A stretch of DNA of 64,000 nt from Dyella caseinilytica (lineage in GTDB: Bacteria; Pseudomonadota; Gammaproteobacteria; Xanthomonadales; Rhodanobacteraceae), in the NCBI RefSeq assembly GCF_016865235.1, contig NZ_CP064030.1:1364001-1428000 (forward strand). The letters are read 5' to 3'. The notes beneath the pieces are model-generated. The model was given only the letters and a program-made list of their open reading frames with translations. It did not search any database and was not told where the DNA came from. The translations under genes and the position numbers were made by a program. How positions within the stretch are numbered: the stretch's first letter is position 1; each line of letters starts with the position of its first letter. This document shows positions 51,761 through 60,512 of this stretch, one piece after another.

Positions 51761-53077
51761 TTATTGTATTTTTAATTGGAGCGCCGGCTGAATGTTGCAG
51801 GCTCGCCATGCAGGTAAAAGACCCGCAAGCATGCTGGCGAGCACTGCCAGGCCCAACGTATACAGCAACATGCTTGTGTCCATTTGCGCCAGCTTCGCAT
51901 AGTCATCGGGACGATGGCGTACTCCCCACAAGCCGATTTGAGCGATGCCTAAACCCAGCATGCCGCCGGCCAGGCCGATCACTGCGGATTCAATACCCAG
52001 CTGTAGAAAGATGTCGCGCCGCTTTGCTCCTAGGGCGCGCCGGATGCTCATTTCGCCGCTACGACGAAGGAACTTGGCAAGCAGTAGAGCAATGATGTTC
52101 GTAATGCATACTATGAGAAAGCCAAATGCAAGCAATAATTGTAGGCGAACTTCACTGGGTACGAGGTGCATGTGTGCCAGCCATTCCATCATGGAATAGA
52201 GCTTTGCATTGCTGGGTGGTCGCGTGAAACGACCAAGTGCCCTCTGCTGTGCAGAATAGTCGTTTAGAAACTCTTTATATGCGGTAGTCTGCTTGTCGCC
52301 GTTCAATTGCACCCAGAACTGCAGCCAGCTGGTGTTTGCGTCGGTCTTGGTGTGAGATGCATCACTCCCCCAGTTGGCAAAGTTGCCATTGATTGTAAGA
52401 TTGAGGTCAACAGCCGTGGTCAGGGGTAGAAAGAAGAGATCGGTATCGCCATAGATTTTCGCGTCACTATCTACGTAGAACATCGGTCTTGGATTCCAAT
52501 GAGCAGTCACGCCAACTACTCGAAAATCATGCCCTGCCAAGTTCACTGTTTGACCTATGCTCGGCTCCGTTCCAAATAGCATCCGATTGAGCGTTTCACT
52601 AAGTATCACCACTCGCGATCGCGCGTCGTCATCTGCTGGCGACCAAGCCTGCCCTTGCAAGAGTGTCAAACCAAACATCGAAAAAAGATCTGAAGTGCAA
52701 TAGCGACCACTGACATAAAATGGGCCTATGCTCGATTGATCCGGGCGCACCAGCAATTCGCCGCCGGCCATGGCGGCCTGCTTTTCTGCACGCTTGGCGT
52801 GAAGAAGAGCCATTGCGTCTGGCCAGGTGAGGTTGTTGCTCGGATCGGGACCGTCCGTGCTTTGTTTGAAATCGATCGGTAGTGGATCGATGTGTGGCCG
52901 GTACAACTGTGCACTCCGTCCAGGCAATGGATCACCTGACATCACGTGTACTACCGTCAGCATGGTCATGCTGGCGCCGACTCCAAGGCCGATCGCCAGC
53001 ACCATCAGTACGGTGAGCACCTTGCTATGTCTGAGACTACGTAGCGCTAGATCAAAATAGTAATTAAGCACACTCAT
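51761..53077 (-). CDS. FtsX/MacB-type ABC transporter permease 1
   Basis: This 438-residue protein has the MacB permease layout: a first membrane segment (TVLMVLAIGLGVGASMTMLTVV), a periplasmic domain (DLFSMFGLTLLQGQAWSPADD, then VVILSETLNRMLFG and VNLAGHDFRVVGV) and three C-terminal segments with RRSGEMSIRRALGAKRRDIFLQ. It starts the two-gene permease unit at 53077, 550 bp from the precursor-like gene on the opposite strand. The ATP-binding partner must lie elsewhere. Codon use is more mixed than in the flanking genes, in line with the AT-richer island. Confidence 0.84.
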   Translation of the reverse strand: MSVLNYYFDLALRSLRHSKVLTVLMVLAIGLGVGASMTMLTVVHVMSGDPLPGRSAQLYRPHIDPLPIDFKQSTDGPDPSNNLTWPDAMALLHAKRAEKQAAMAGGELLVRPDQSSIGPFYVSGRYCTSDLFSMFGLTLLQGQAWSPADDDARSRVVILSETLNRMLFGTEPSIGQTVNLAGHDFRVVGVTAHWNPRPMFYVDSDAKIYGDTDLFFLPLTTAVDLNLTINGNFANWGSDASHTKTDANTSWLQFWVQLNGDKQTTAYKEFLNDYSAQQRALGRFTRPPSNAKLYSMMEWLAHMHLVPSEVRLQLLLAFGFLIVCITNIIALLLAKFLRRSGEMSIRRALGAKRRDIFLQLGIESAVIGLAGGMLGLGIAQIGLWGVRHRPDDYAKLAQMDTSMLLYTLGLAVLASMLAGLLPAWRACNIQPALQLKIQ

Positions 53078-53626
53078 CTCCTCCCCGTACTAAAAATCCC
53101 TTTCAAAGCAGACTTGATGGCAAATGTTGTCAAGAACCGAGTTGACTAAATCAGATGCAAGCTTCGTCTCCTTGCTTGCATGACTTCAAACAACCAGCCG
53201 CATCAACAACATGCGCCTTCGACGTCGCCAGGTGAAATGTTCTGCGGTCGTGAAGTCTGCTCACAGAGTGGCGTCGATACTATGTCATAGCGCTTGAAAA
53301 TAAAATTATCAAAGGTAATGGTCTATTTATAATTTCTATTGCAAATTTTTATAGAAGTTAAGGTTATGTCGATGAATGGTGTTGTGAATATTCATCTGTA
53401 ATTTCTATTGATAATCGAAAGTGTGTTCAATGCTTTGGAATAAAATGTATGTCATTCAATAAATTAAGCTTGCGAACATTGAAGAAAATAAGTAGAAAAT
53501 GCGATGTACACCGCCTAGAGGCTGGTGCACGGTCGAGGGCCGATGTACAAGTGCCGTATCTAATGCGGCTCATAACTGCGTAGTAGATACGGAAATCAAC
53601 AGTGATGAGATGCGAGGAAATTTCAC
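53078..53626. promoter_or_regulatory. Long AT-rich leader before the precursor-like gene
   Basis: This 549-bp divergent spacer contains a 12-bp direct repeat TAATTTCTATTG at 53330-53341 and 53399-53410, a direct repeat CGATGTACA at 53502-53510 and 53541-53549, and a hairpin with perfect 9-bp arms CCGTATCTA (53554-53562) and TAGATACGG (53584-53592). The hairpin ends 34 bp before the ATG, and AGGAA precedes the start codon. The structure suggests a long, regulated 5' leader. No promoter could be fixed with certainty. Confidence 0.5.
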
Positions 53627-53932
53627 ATGAAGAATAGTGCCAAGAATGCCGGTTTATCCGGCGTTGCAGCCCTTACTCTCGTTCTGGTTGGCGCTGCATC
53701 ATCGGCAAACGCCAGTGCGGCGCCTACTAATAATTTGCAATTTAATGATCTTCAAGCGTCAACTTCTCTCAGTGCCGCCATGAACTCGATAAATAAGTCG
53801 GCATCGAAAATATCGCCAAACACCTGTGATGAAGATCACAATTGGCTGGGGGGAGATCATCGGCATGGCTGTGAGCCGCCTGCACTGGCTTCCGCAGGAA
53901 AGATTGCCAAATCTGATCAATTTGATGTTTAA
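53627..53932 (+). CDS. Precursor-like small exported protein of the putative RiPP system
   Basis: This 101-residue protein has an N-terminal basic/hydrophobic stretch (GVAALTLVLVGAASSANAS, residues 12-30) that looks like a Sec signal or a hydrophobic leader, then a polar Ser/Asn-rich middle. The tail is distinctive: Cys67 and Cys82 enclose a His/Asp-rich segment NTCDEDHNWLGGDHRHGC, followed by EPPALASAG and a C-terminal FDV. I recognise no family. Size, the leader-plus-compact-core pattern and the HExxH-type enzyme 317 bp downstream suggest a RiPP precursor whose core is around residues 65-85. It has a ribosome binding site (AGGAA) and a terminator-like hairpin after it, as is common for precursors. 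Alternatively it is an unrelated secreted protein. Confidence 0.6.
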   Translation: MKNSAKNAGLSGVAALTLVLVGAASSANASAAPTNNLQFNDLQASTSLSAAMNSINKSASKISPNTCDEDHNWLGGDHRHGCEPPALASAGKIAKSDQFDV

Positions 53933-54002
53933 AGGGGTCAGATGTAGGACGTTATGCGAGACTCAGAATCACGCTTTACTTGCATAGCGCCTACGAAATA
54001 TT

Positions 54003-54038
54003 CCGCTGTCCTTCGTGGCTTCTGAGTAAGGGCAGCGG
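54003..54038 (+). terminator. Terminator/attenuator-like hairpin after the precursor gene
   Basis: CCGCTGTCCTT and AAGGGCAGCGG pair over 11 bp with one G-U wobble and a 14-nt loop, followed by ATTTTGGTTTGG. A second hairpin TCGGAC-TATC-GTCCGA follows at 54056-54071. Partial termination here would make the precursor transcript more abundant than those of the enzymes. Confidence 0.5.
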
Positions 54039-54249
54039 ATTTTGGTTTGGACACATCGGACTATCGTCCGAACCAATGGGCAATGTGCCTCTTTGACCAT
54101 ACAAGGCTGAAGCGCAAGAGCCTTGCCTTACGTTGTGGACGCACATTCGCCATCGGAAGGTTACCGAGCAAAACTTGATGCTGTTGCCACTTTATGGCCG
54201 GCAAACCAACTTTCATCAAGCAATTCAATAATTCTGATGAGGTGTAAAA

Positions 54250-55542
54250 ATGTCAACGGCTCAAGCAATGGATATTGATGAATCATCGATTCTCGATATA
54301 TCCGATCCAAGTTGTTTGCTGCCCGTGATCGATTGTGAGGATACAGCAGTCGCGATCATGGACAGGATTGCTTGGGAAAGATTGGTGAAGATGCGCGACA
54401 AATTTGCTGAAGCTTTGTCTTATGCCGAAGATCATTCCTTGGTTAGTTCAATAAAAAATATCTATCAGAAGTTGCCTCCGCCATTTCAAGCAAGATTATT
54501 GATGAGTATGGAATTTGGGGAGTGGACGTCTCGGTTCGACTACTGGCGGGATACCAAAAAGACGAGCGAATACGATACAGAAAGTGATAAGGCGAGTTAT
54601 TTTTTGAGTGCCCTGTTTGAAATTGTCACGCGGGAACTCTCGTTATACCGTCTAGAGGTTCTGGGGGAAGTTGACGACCATTTACTATTTTGCCGGGCCG
54701 GAAGCCTATGGAGCGCGCTTGGTGATATCAATGCGAAACGAAATTCGAGCGGCAGCTGGGAAATTTTGAAGACGAGTTGCATTGGAGGGGGCATTAGTGT
54801 CGATTTCGACAGTCCATTTGCCCAGTTCTTCGAGGCTCGAAGCGGAGTTCTCAGCCAGAAAATGATGGCGCACAGCGATGATGAAAAGCAGCTAGTGGTC
54901 GAGAAGCTGGAAAGGGCTTTGACTATGATCGACAAGGTTGAGCCGATTTATGGGGTTTTTATTAGAAATTTCGTGCGTCGCGTAATAGTTAGGAAATCGG
55001 TGCAGAGTCTGGATCCATTGAACCCCATCCCCTCTGAATACGCTTCCGAACATGTGCCGAGACAACCTGGTGGTATTCGCCTATTGAATTTCCATTTGCC
55101 TGAAGTTGGGCTATCCACATGCATGGAGACTTTGCTCCATGAGGCTACCCATAACTTCCTCGCTGCATGGGAATGTATTTTTGAATCATTCACGTCGAAA
55201 AATCAGGATTATCGACCGATATCATTTTGGTCGGGCAGGGCTATTCCAAATTCGTCATTCATGCACGCGATATTCGTATATTTCGGATGTCACCGTCTAT
55301 TTACTTTGCACCGGGAAAGTCTGGTTGCCGATGGTTTTCATTCGGGTGATCCTGAATTCGATAACGTTGAGCGAAGGCTGAAAACTTTTGCGGCTGGTTT
55401 TTTGCTTGATCAAAATTTGGGAGACCAATTTCTTCAGTCTGGAAAGTCGATATCTAAGCAATTAATAGATGTCGTCACGGGCATGCAGCTTTGCATGAAA
55501 GAATTTTATGGTCTTCAAACAGCTGACGCTCGAGGGTATTGA
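54250..55542 (+). CDS. HExxH-motif putative peptide-modifying enzyme (mod_HExxH type)
   Basis: This 430-residue protein has no signal peptide. Its key feature is LLHEATHNFLAAWE, with HEATH at residues 297-301, followed by SFWSGRAIPNSSFMHAIFVYF, where His339 is a candidate third metal ligand and Arg330 a candidate cosubstrate contact. This order (HExxH, then a tryptophan- and arginine-containing loop, then H..F.F) is the pattern of the RiPP-associated HExxH family (TIGR04267; members have been described as 2-oxoglutarate-dependent peptide beta-hydroxylases). It would hydroxylate side chains of the precursor at 53627 (inference). The stop lies one base before the ATG of the next gene, so the two are translationally coupled. 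A lone zinc protease is the main alternative. Confidence 0.68.
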   Translation: MSTAQAMDIDESSILDISDPSCLLPVIDCEDTAVAIMDRIAWERLVKMRDKFAEALSYAEDHSLVSSIKNIYQKLPPPFQARLLMSMEFGEWTSRFDYWRDTKKTSEYDTESDKASYFLSALFEIVTRELSLYRLEVLGEVDDHLLFCRAGSLWSALGDINAKRNSSGSWEILKTSCIGGGISVDFDSPFAQFFEARSGVLSQKMMAHSDDEKQLVVEKLERALTMIDKVEPIYGVFIRNFVRRVIVRKSVQSLDPLNPIPSEYASEHVPRQPGGIRLLNFHLPEVGLSTCMETLLHEATHNFLAAWECIFESFTSKNQDYRPISFWSGRAIPNSSFMHAIFVYFGCHRLFTLHRESLVADGFHSGDPEFDNVERRLKTFAAGFLLDQNLGDQFLQSGKSISKQLIDVVTGMQLCMKEFYGLQTADARGY

Positions 55543-55543
55543 T

Positions 55544-56401
55544 ATGAAAAATGATGTGATTGTCGTTTATTCGAACAATGACGACGTGATGACGCGTGCT
55601 TTCGACGAAATGCGCGATGATCGTCGCGGGTGCAATCTAACGTTTATCCACATAGATGAGCTGGCGGATTGTATTAAGCTGTCTCCGTGGCCTAAGGTCC
55701 TCGAAGCGCAATGGGGAGATCTGCCCGATCTATTCAACGGTGCTTTTGTTTTTAATCGTGTATTTTCGCTGGATGGGACTGAGATACGTCATACTCTTAA
55801 CGATTGGAGGTGTGATGAGCGCTGGTTTCATGTGCGGCTTAATCAACTCTTGGCAAAAGCTGGCACGCTGGCACACGACACCGGCGTGCAAGGAGCTTCG
55901 AGAACGCTATTGCCACTCAATACGCAATGGTTCTATGTGGGAAACGCGCAAAGCACCTTCAAGGTTCCGGATTTTTCGTATGGATTTGCCCGTGAGCAAC
56001 CCGATCTTTCTCGTTTGACGAGTCCTTTTCAGAAATCTATTTGGTCAATTAGTGATTGGAAGGTGGAGCGCAATCTCTCGCCTGCCGAAGAGAATTGGCA
56101 CCGTTTTTATGTTGAAAGGCCTAGGGGAACTCCTGTGGTGGGCTACTACCTCGAGGATGAAGTCAATATTATTTTCCCTTCGAAAGAGATTCATGTGGAT
56201 ATCGCTTCGTTGAAGCTGTTGACGCAGACTGTTCGAGACAAGTTTCATAGTCTCTTAGGTGAGATTTTGTTTTACGTCGAGGATGATGGGTCATATCGCT
56301 ATTATGCGTTCTCCCCTTTTTTGGCGTCGGCGGCTAATGATCCGTTGTTTGCGAAAAAATTCTGCTCTTGGATTCAAAAAAGGTTTGAGGCTAATGGTTA
56401 G
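55544..56401 (+). CDS. Unrecognised protein, possibly ATP-grasp-like
   Basis: This 285-residue protein begins at 55544, one base after the stop of the HExxH gene. I do not recognise the family with certainty. The N-terminal part (VIVVYSNNDDVMTRAFDEM) and the middle (FVFNRVFSLDG, then LAHDTGVQGASRTLLPLNTQW and KVPDFSYGF) resemble the N-terminal and linker region of ATP-grasp ligases, and ILFYVEDDGSYRYYAFSPF could be the ATP-grasp C-terminal strand pair. The usual ATP-binding Lys and Glu motifs are not evident, so it may be a degenerate or unusual member, or something else. No signal peptide or membrane segment. Its tight coupling points to a role in the same modification pathway. Confidence 0.55.
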   Translation: MKNDVIVVYSNNDDVMTRAFDEMRDDRRGCNLTFIHIDELADCIKLSPWPKVLEAQWGDLPDLFNGAFVFNRVFSLDGTEIRHTLNDWRCDERWFHVRLNQLLAKAGTLAHDTGVQGASRTLLPLNTQWFYVGNAQSTFKVPDFSYGFAREQPDLSRLTSPFQKSIWSISDWKVERNLSPAEENWHRFYVERPRGTPVVGYYLEDEVNIIFPSKEIHVDIASLKLLTQTVRDKFHSLLGEILFYVEDDGSYRYYAFSPFLASAANDPLFAKKFCSWIQKRFEANG

Positions 56402-56537
56402 TTGATGAATTCGTCGAAACGGCAATCAGGGATGCCTTCTCTTATGTCAAATGACCGTCTGCCATGGTTTTTATATTGAGTTGATTTGAAGTGGTCGGCT
56501 CGATCGCTAGTTAAACGTCAAAGTATCAAGCGTTTTC

Positions 56538-57353
56538 ATGAGGGATTTCATGGAATGGTCATTGGCACAAAACATTGATTACCTTCTTGCCCTGAGAGAC
56601 CAAATGGGTCCGGTATATGGAAGCGATGATCTTTGTATGTTGATGTATAGTTTCGTTAAACGTGAAAAACCCAAGGTTGTCGTAGAGCTCGGGACGGGTT
56701 TGGGCGTCACGGCAGCTTGGATCGCGGCCGCGATGCGGGAAAATGGTTTTGGTCGCTTGTATACGTATGATAATGGAGGCGACTTTCGTTTCCGCGACGT
56801 AAAGACGTTCTTATCTGGGCTCCGTGACCCACTGAATAATCTTGCTGAGCTGGGAAGTGATGCTGGCTATGTTGATTTCTTGAATGCTTTATTTCAGGGC
56901 GCAGATCTTGCCGGCTGCATTTCATTGGGTTTTGGGGAGATTGATCTTAATGATGTTTCTTACGTCGAGAAAATGTTGGATGGAAGCAGCGTAGATATGC
57001 TTTTTTCCGATTTCTCCCATTCACCCGAAGTAATATGCGGGGTTATGGGATCTTTCTTACCTTTGATGTCAAAGACTTCATCTATCTTTATAGATAGTGC
57101 TTCAACATATGTTCCGTCTTTCCTGGCGATTGAGAGGTTGGTAGATTTTATGAATTGCCAGAAATTGCCGGAGGTTATTTTGTCGAAGTTGGATTTGGAT
57201 AAGTTGAATATTGTTAGGAACTTGATTTCTAATTCTTTTTTTAGACTTATTCATCTTGTCGAAAATCGCGACCGTGCTCAAAACAGCACCGCGCTTATTC
57301 GCATTGAGCCATATAACATGTTTCCTTCCGGAGCTTCGGTCCGTGGATTCTGA
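56538..57353 (+). CDS. Class I SAM-dependent methyltransferase of the putative RiPP system
   Basis: This 271-residue protein has motif I in KVVVELGTGLGVTAAWIAAAM (about residues 38-58), an acidic second strand in LYTYDNGG and SSVDMLFSDFSHSPEVI in the motif III/IV region, typical of O-methyltransferases of the Methyltransf_24 kind. It follows the unknown gene by 136 bp and ends the four-gene set; a strong hairpin lies 35 bp after its stop. It might methylate a carboxylate or hydroxyl on the modified peptide (inference). Codon use is AT-rich, unlike the genes on either side of the island. Confidence 0.75.
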   Translation: MRDFMEWSLAQNIDYLLALRDQMGPVYGSDDLCMLMYSFVKREKPKVVVELGTGLGVTAAWIAAAMRENGFGRLYTYDNGGDFRFRDVKTFLSGLRDPLNNLAELGSDAGYVDFLNALFQGADLAGCISLGFGEIDLNDVSYVEKMLDGSSVDMLFSDFSHSPEVICGVMGSFLPLMSKTSSIFIDSASTYVPSFLAIERLVDFMNCQKLPEVILSKLDLDKLNIVRNLISNSFFRLIHLVENRDRAQNSTALIRIEPYNMFPSGASVRGF

Positions 57354-57388
57354 TATACAGGTTCCGTTCGTAGACGCCGCATGTTAAA

Positions 57389-57418
57389 AGGTTTGGCGCA
57401 ATGGAATGCGCCAAACCT
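57389..57418 (+). terminator. Strong hairpin after the methyltransferase gene
   Basis: AGGTTTGGCGCA and TGCGCCAAACCT form a perfect 12-bp stem with loop ATGGAA, 35 bp beyond the stop codon. There is no T-run on either side, so termination may be Rho-assisted. Confidence 0.6.
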
Positions 57419-57566
57419 CGAATCTATTCCACCCTAAAGCGGCAAGTTTTTGTAATTTGAGTCATGGCGACGAACTTTGTGCTCGTTCTTGAGCATTATA
57501 TTTTTCAAGACTTAAGCGCAAAAAATGCCGGATTGGCGATACGCATAGTGAACGCATTTGAAGCAT

Positions 57567-57606
57567 CTCCATCATCATGCCAACAGTGGCCGGCATGATG
57601 ATGGAG
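57567..57606. terminator. 15-bp hairpin between convergent genes
   Basis: CTCCATCATCATGCC and GGCATGATGATGGAG pair perfectly around a 10-nt loop, 23 bp beyond the stop of the minus-strand receptor gene. It probably ends that transcript, and perhaps reads from both sides. Confidence 0.55.
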
Positions 57607-57629
57607 CAGACTAGGTCGTCGCGTTTGCT

Positions 57630-60512
57630 TCACGCTCCTGTTTTGCCGCCGAAGCGCCAATCGGCCTGCAACATGAATTCCCTTCCGTAAGGGTTGTAAT
57701 TGGCGCCGTTGTAGTACGGGAAGTTGGTGTAGAACCCGCCGTCTTTCGGTGGCCGCTTGTTCATGAGGTTGTTGATCATCAAAGACAGTTCCAGTCCCTT
57801 GATTCGCGGCGGTGAGTAATTCAGGCTCCAGTTCCACACGATCCACGGGGAAACTGAGCCGGCGCCTGGTGCGCTGGGGCCGCTGTTGAAGGCAACGTAG
57901 TTGGGGGTGGCACCGTAGCGGTGCCAGTAGGCTGTGCTGCTCCATGCACTGTCTGGTGACATCCAGGTCGCGGCGCCGCTGGCTACGCTCTTGAATTCCG
58001 TACTGTACAGGGGATCAGTCAACATGTTGATCGGCGTGGTGCCAGGGTAGATCTGGTACTCGTGCTTGAGCATGTCGTTGTAGTCGAGCTGCAGGGTGAA
58101 CTGGCCCACCGGTGTCGGATCGAAAGCATATTTAGCTTCCGCAGTGACTGAATCAGTTACCTCGCTTGAGATGTTGACGTAATACAACGTGAGCGCGGTG
58201 ACTTGTTGGGTATACGGATTGCGAACGACCTGGCCGCCTTGCCCGTTCACGCCGATGATCTTGTTGCAAAGCAGTGATCCGGCAGGTAGCGAGCCGTCCA
58301 GGCATTGCGCGTCCTGGATCATCAGCTGGTTGGTATCTTGCTGAGCTACTTCGTTATTGATGGCGATGTGCAGATAGTCGACGCTGAGGCTGGCACCAGC
58401 GCGGGGCGCCCACACAAAACCGCCGGTCCAGCTCTTTGCTGTCACGGGTTGCAGATCGACGCCGGGAAGGCTGGTGGTGGTGATCTGGTTATAGGCATAG
58501 TTCTCGCTGCAGTTTTGACCATGGGCCAGTTGCTGGCACAGGTAATAATCGACCACGTTTTGCGAGAAGAAGGTTTGTGGGCCGGAGAAGATCGAAGCCA
58601 TGTCCGGTGACAGGAATGCCGTCGCATAGTTGGCACGCAGCAGTAGCGTATCGAAGGGGCGATATTCAAGCCCAATGCGGTAGGTCACACTGTTGTTGCT
58701 GGAATTAGGAACGGTGAGGTAGTCGTAGCGGGCCGAAGCGTCCAGCGTCAGCTGCTTGAACAGTGGCAGGTTAAGCTCAAACGCGGAATCATAGTGATCG
58801 CGCTGGCCGCCGCCGGGAACGGCCGATGCGCCGAGCACCTGACCGCTGTTTAGGATAGGGTTCACGGGTGCGTACCAGGCCTGATTACCGCCTTCGACGA
58901 GCCACGCAAGACTGGCCGAGCCGCCCGGTAGCGGAAACAGGTTGCTATTGCTGATCGTGGCACGTGTGTCGTTGACCCAGGTGTTGGTCTTGCCGCTGAT
59001 GTATTGCAATAGCCCGGCATATTGTTGCTGCGAAATGGGGCTGTAGAACTTGCTCCAGTTCGGGTTGTAGATGTTGTAGCCGGAGTTGGGGTCGGTACCC
59101 AGCACGGGACCCAGCACGCTGCTCCAGTAGGCGTTGACGGGCGCCGTCATGTACATCGGAGTGTCGGTAAGCGTGCGATCGCCGGAGCGCAGGTAATAGA
59201 CATCCCAGTCCCAGTCGCTGTCGCCGAAGGTGCCGTTGGCGCCGATATCGGCCTGATACATCAGGTCGCTTTGCGAGAACATCCAGTTGTTGTAGCCGCC
59301 CGTTTCTTCCGGCGAAAAGTTGCGCAGCGGCGCGAGGATGTTACCGTTCGTATCCTCGATGTTGTTCCCTGGAAAATACTGCAGTGCTTCTACGCCGTCG
59401 AAGCTCGGGCCGGGATTGAAACGCTGGACCTGATAGCCGGCCAGGATGTCGCTGTAGAGGCGCACGTGGTCGTTGACGTCATAACGCACTTTCAGCATGC
59501 CGCTGTATGTGCGACTGGCATTTTGCAGCGTACTGGATTCGCTGTAGGCATAGGGCGATCCGCAGAACGTGCCGAACTGTCCAGCAGGCGGTGGCGCAGG
59601 TCCGGTTGTACCGCCGAACAGGCCATGCAATGCGGCGCAGCCATCTGGCGCGCTGAGTATGCCAATCGGTGCGCCGGATGGGTTGGTGGCTGGCGTTCCG
59701 TAGTCCACGACTTGTGCGACTGGCGCTTGAGTGGGATTGCGGCGAATCAATGGTATTTGCGACGCCCACATCGGCGAGTTGTTATCGAATTCCAGTGAAC
59801 CGAGTACGTTCAATTTGCCATAGTCATGTCCGAACGACATCGTGATCCGCTGATTGGCGCCGCCATCGTTCTGGTAGTTACCGGTACGGACGAGAATCTC
59901 GGCCCCATCCATGTGCTGCTTGGTGACGATGTTGACCACGCCGGCGATGGCGTTCGATCCGTAGATGGACGAGCCGCCGCCTGGGATGATGTCGATGTGG
60001 TCGATCATTGAGATCGGAATGTTGGACAGATTGTCGAAATTGCTCTGTCCGTTGTAGAGCTGGCCGAACTGCGTGATGGGTTTGCCGTCGATCAGCGTGA
60101 GTGTGTATTCGGGATTGAGGCCGTAAAGGCTGATGGTTTGCGCGCCTTGCGCAAATTGTCCGCTACCTTGTGGGCCACCCGCGATCGCCCCGGTGGAGAA
60201 GACTGAGTTTTGCAGCACTTCAGCCACGCTGTTGAATCCGCGAGCCTGAATTTGCTGCGAAGTAATCGTGTAAGTGGGAGAGGCCGTTTCGATCTGTGCG
60301 TCGTTAATCAGCGAGCCACTGACCACGACGGTATCGAGGCGCTTCGCTTTTGGCGGGGGCGTGGTGTTGCTATTTTGCGTGCTACTGCTTTGCGTGTTGT
60401 TGTTCTGCGCTGAGTCGCTGGTGGAAGCTGGGACGTCTTGTGCAAGAGCCGTGAACGATTGCGTTGCAAACGCAAGAAGCACTGCCGCCGCGATTGGGCG
60501 ATAACTGTTCAT
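57630..60512 (-). CDS. TonB-dependent receptor adjoining the island
   Basis: This 960-residue receptor begins at 60512 after AAGGGGA with a signal peptide (AAAVLLAFATQSFTALAQD), then a long Ser/Asn/Gln linker and LDTVVVSGSLINDAQ as TonB box region. The plug has TYTITSQQIQARGFNSVAEVL and DHIDIIPGGGSSIYGSNAIAGVVNIVT; the barrel ends MLQADWRFGGKTGA. The C-terminal Phe rule is broken by the extra GGKTGA. Base composition is GC-rich again, so it may predate the island. Its ligand is unknown; it converges on the putative RiPP genes and could serve peptide or metal uptake, but no evidence shows this. Confidence 0.9.
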   Translation of the reverse strand: MNSYRPIAAAVLLAFATQSFTALAQDVPASTSDSAQNNNTQSSSTQNSNTTPPPKAKRLDTVVVSGSLINDAQIETASPTYTITSQQIQARGFNSVAEVLQNSVFSTGAIAGGPQGSGQFAQGAQTISLYGLNPEYTLTLIDGKPITQFGQLYNGQSNFDNLSNIPISMIDHIDIIPGGGSSIYGSNAIAGVVNIVTKQHMDGAEILVRTGNYQNDGGANQRITMSFGHDYGKLNVLGSLEFDNNSPMWASQIPLIRRNPTQAPVAQVVDYGTPATNPSGAPIGILSAPDGCAALHGLFGGTTGPAPPPAGQFGTFCGSPYAYSESSTLQNASRTYSGMLKVRYDVNDHVRLYSDILAGYQVQRFNPGPSFDGVEALQYFPGNNIEDTNGNILAPLRNFSPEETGGYNNWMFSQSDLMYQADIGANGTFGDSDWDWDVYYLRSGDRTLTDTPMYMTAPVNAYWSSVLGPVLGTDPNSGYNIYNPNWSKFYSPISQQQYAGLLQYISGKTNTWVNDTRATISNSNLFPLPGGSASLAWLVEGGNQAWYAPVNPILNSGQVLGASAVPGGGQRDHYDSAFELNLPLFKQLTLDASARYDYLTVPNSSNNSVTYRIGLEYRPFDTLLLRANYATAFLSPDMASIFSGPQTFFSQNVVDYYLCQQLAHGQNCSENYAYNQITTTSLPGVDLQPVTAKSWTGGFVWAPRAGASLSVDYLHIAINNEVAQQDTNQLMIQDAQCLDGSLPAGSLLCNKIIGVNGQGGQVVRNPYTQQVTALTLYYVNISSEVTDSVTAEAKYAFDPTPVGQFTLQLDYNDMLKHEYQIYPGTTPINMLTDPLYSTEFKSVASGAATWMSPDSAWSSTAYWHRYGATPNYVAFNSGPSAPGAGSVSPWIVWNWSLNYSPPRIKGLELSLMINNLMNKRPPKDGGFYTNFPYYNGANYNPYGREFMLQADWRFGGKTGA

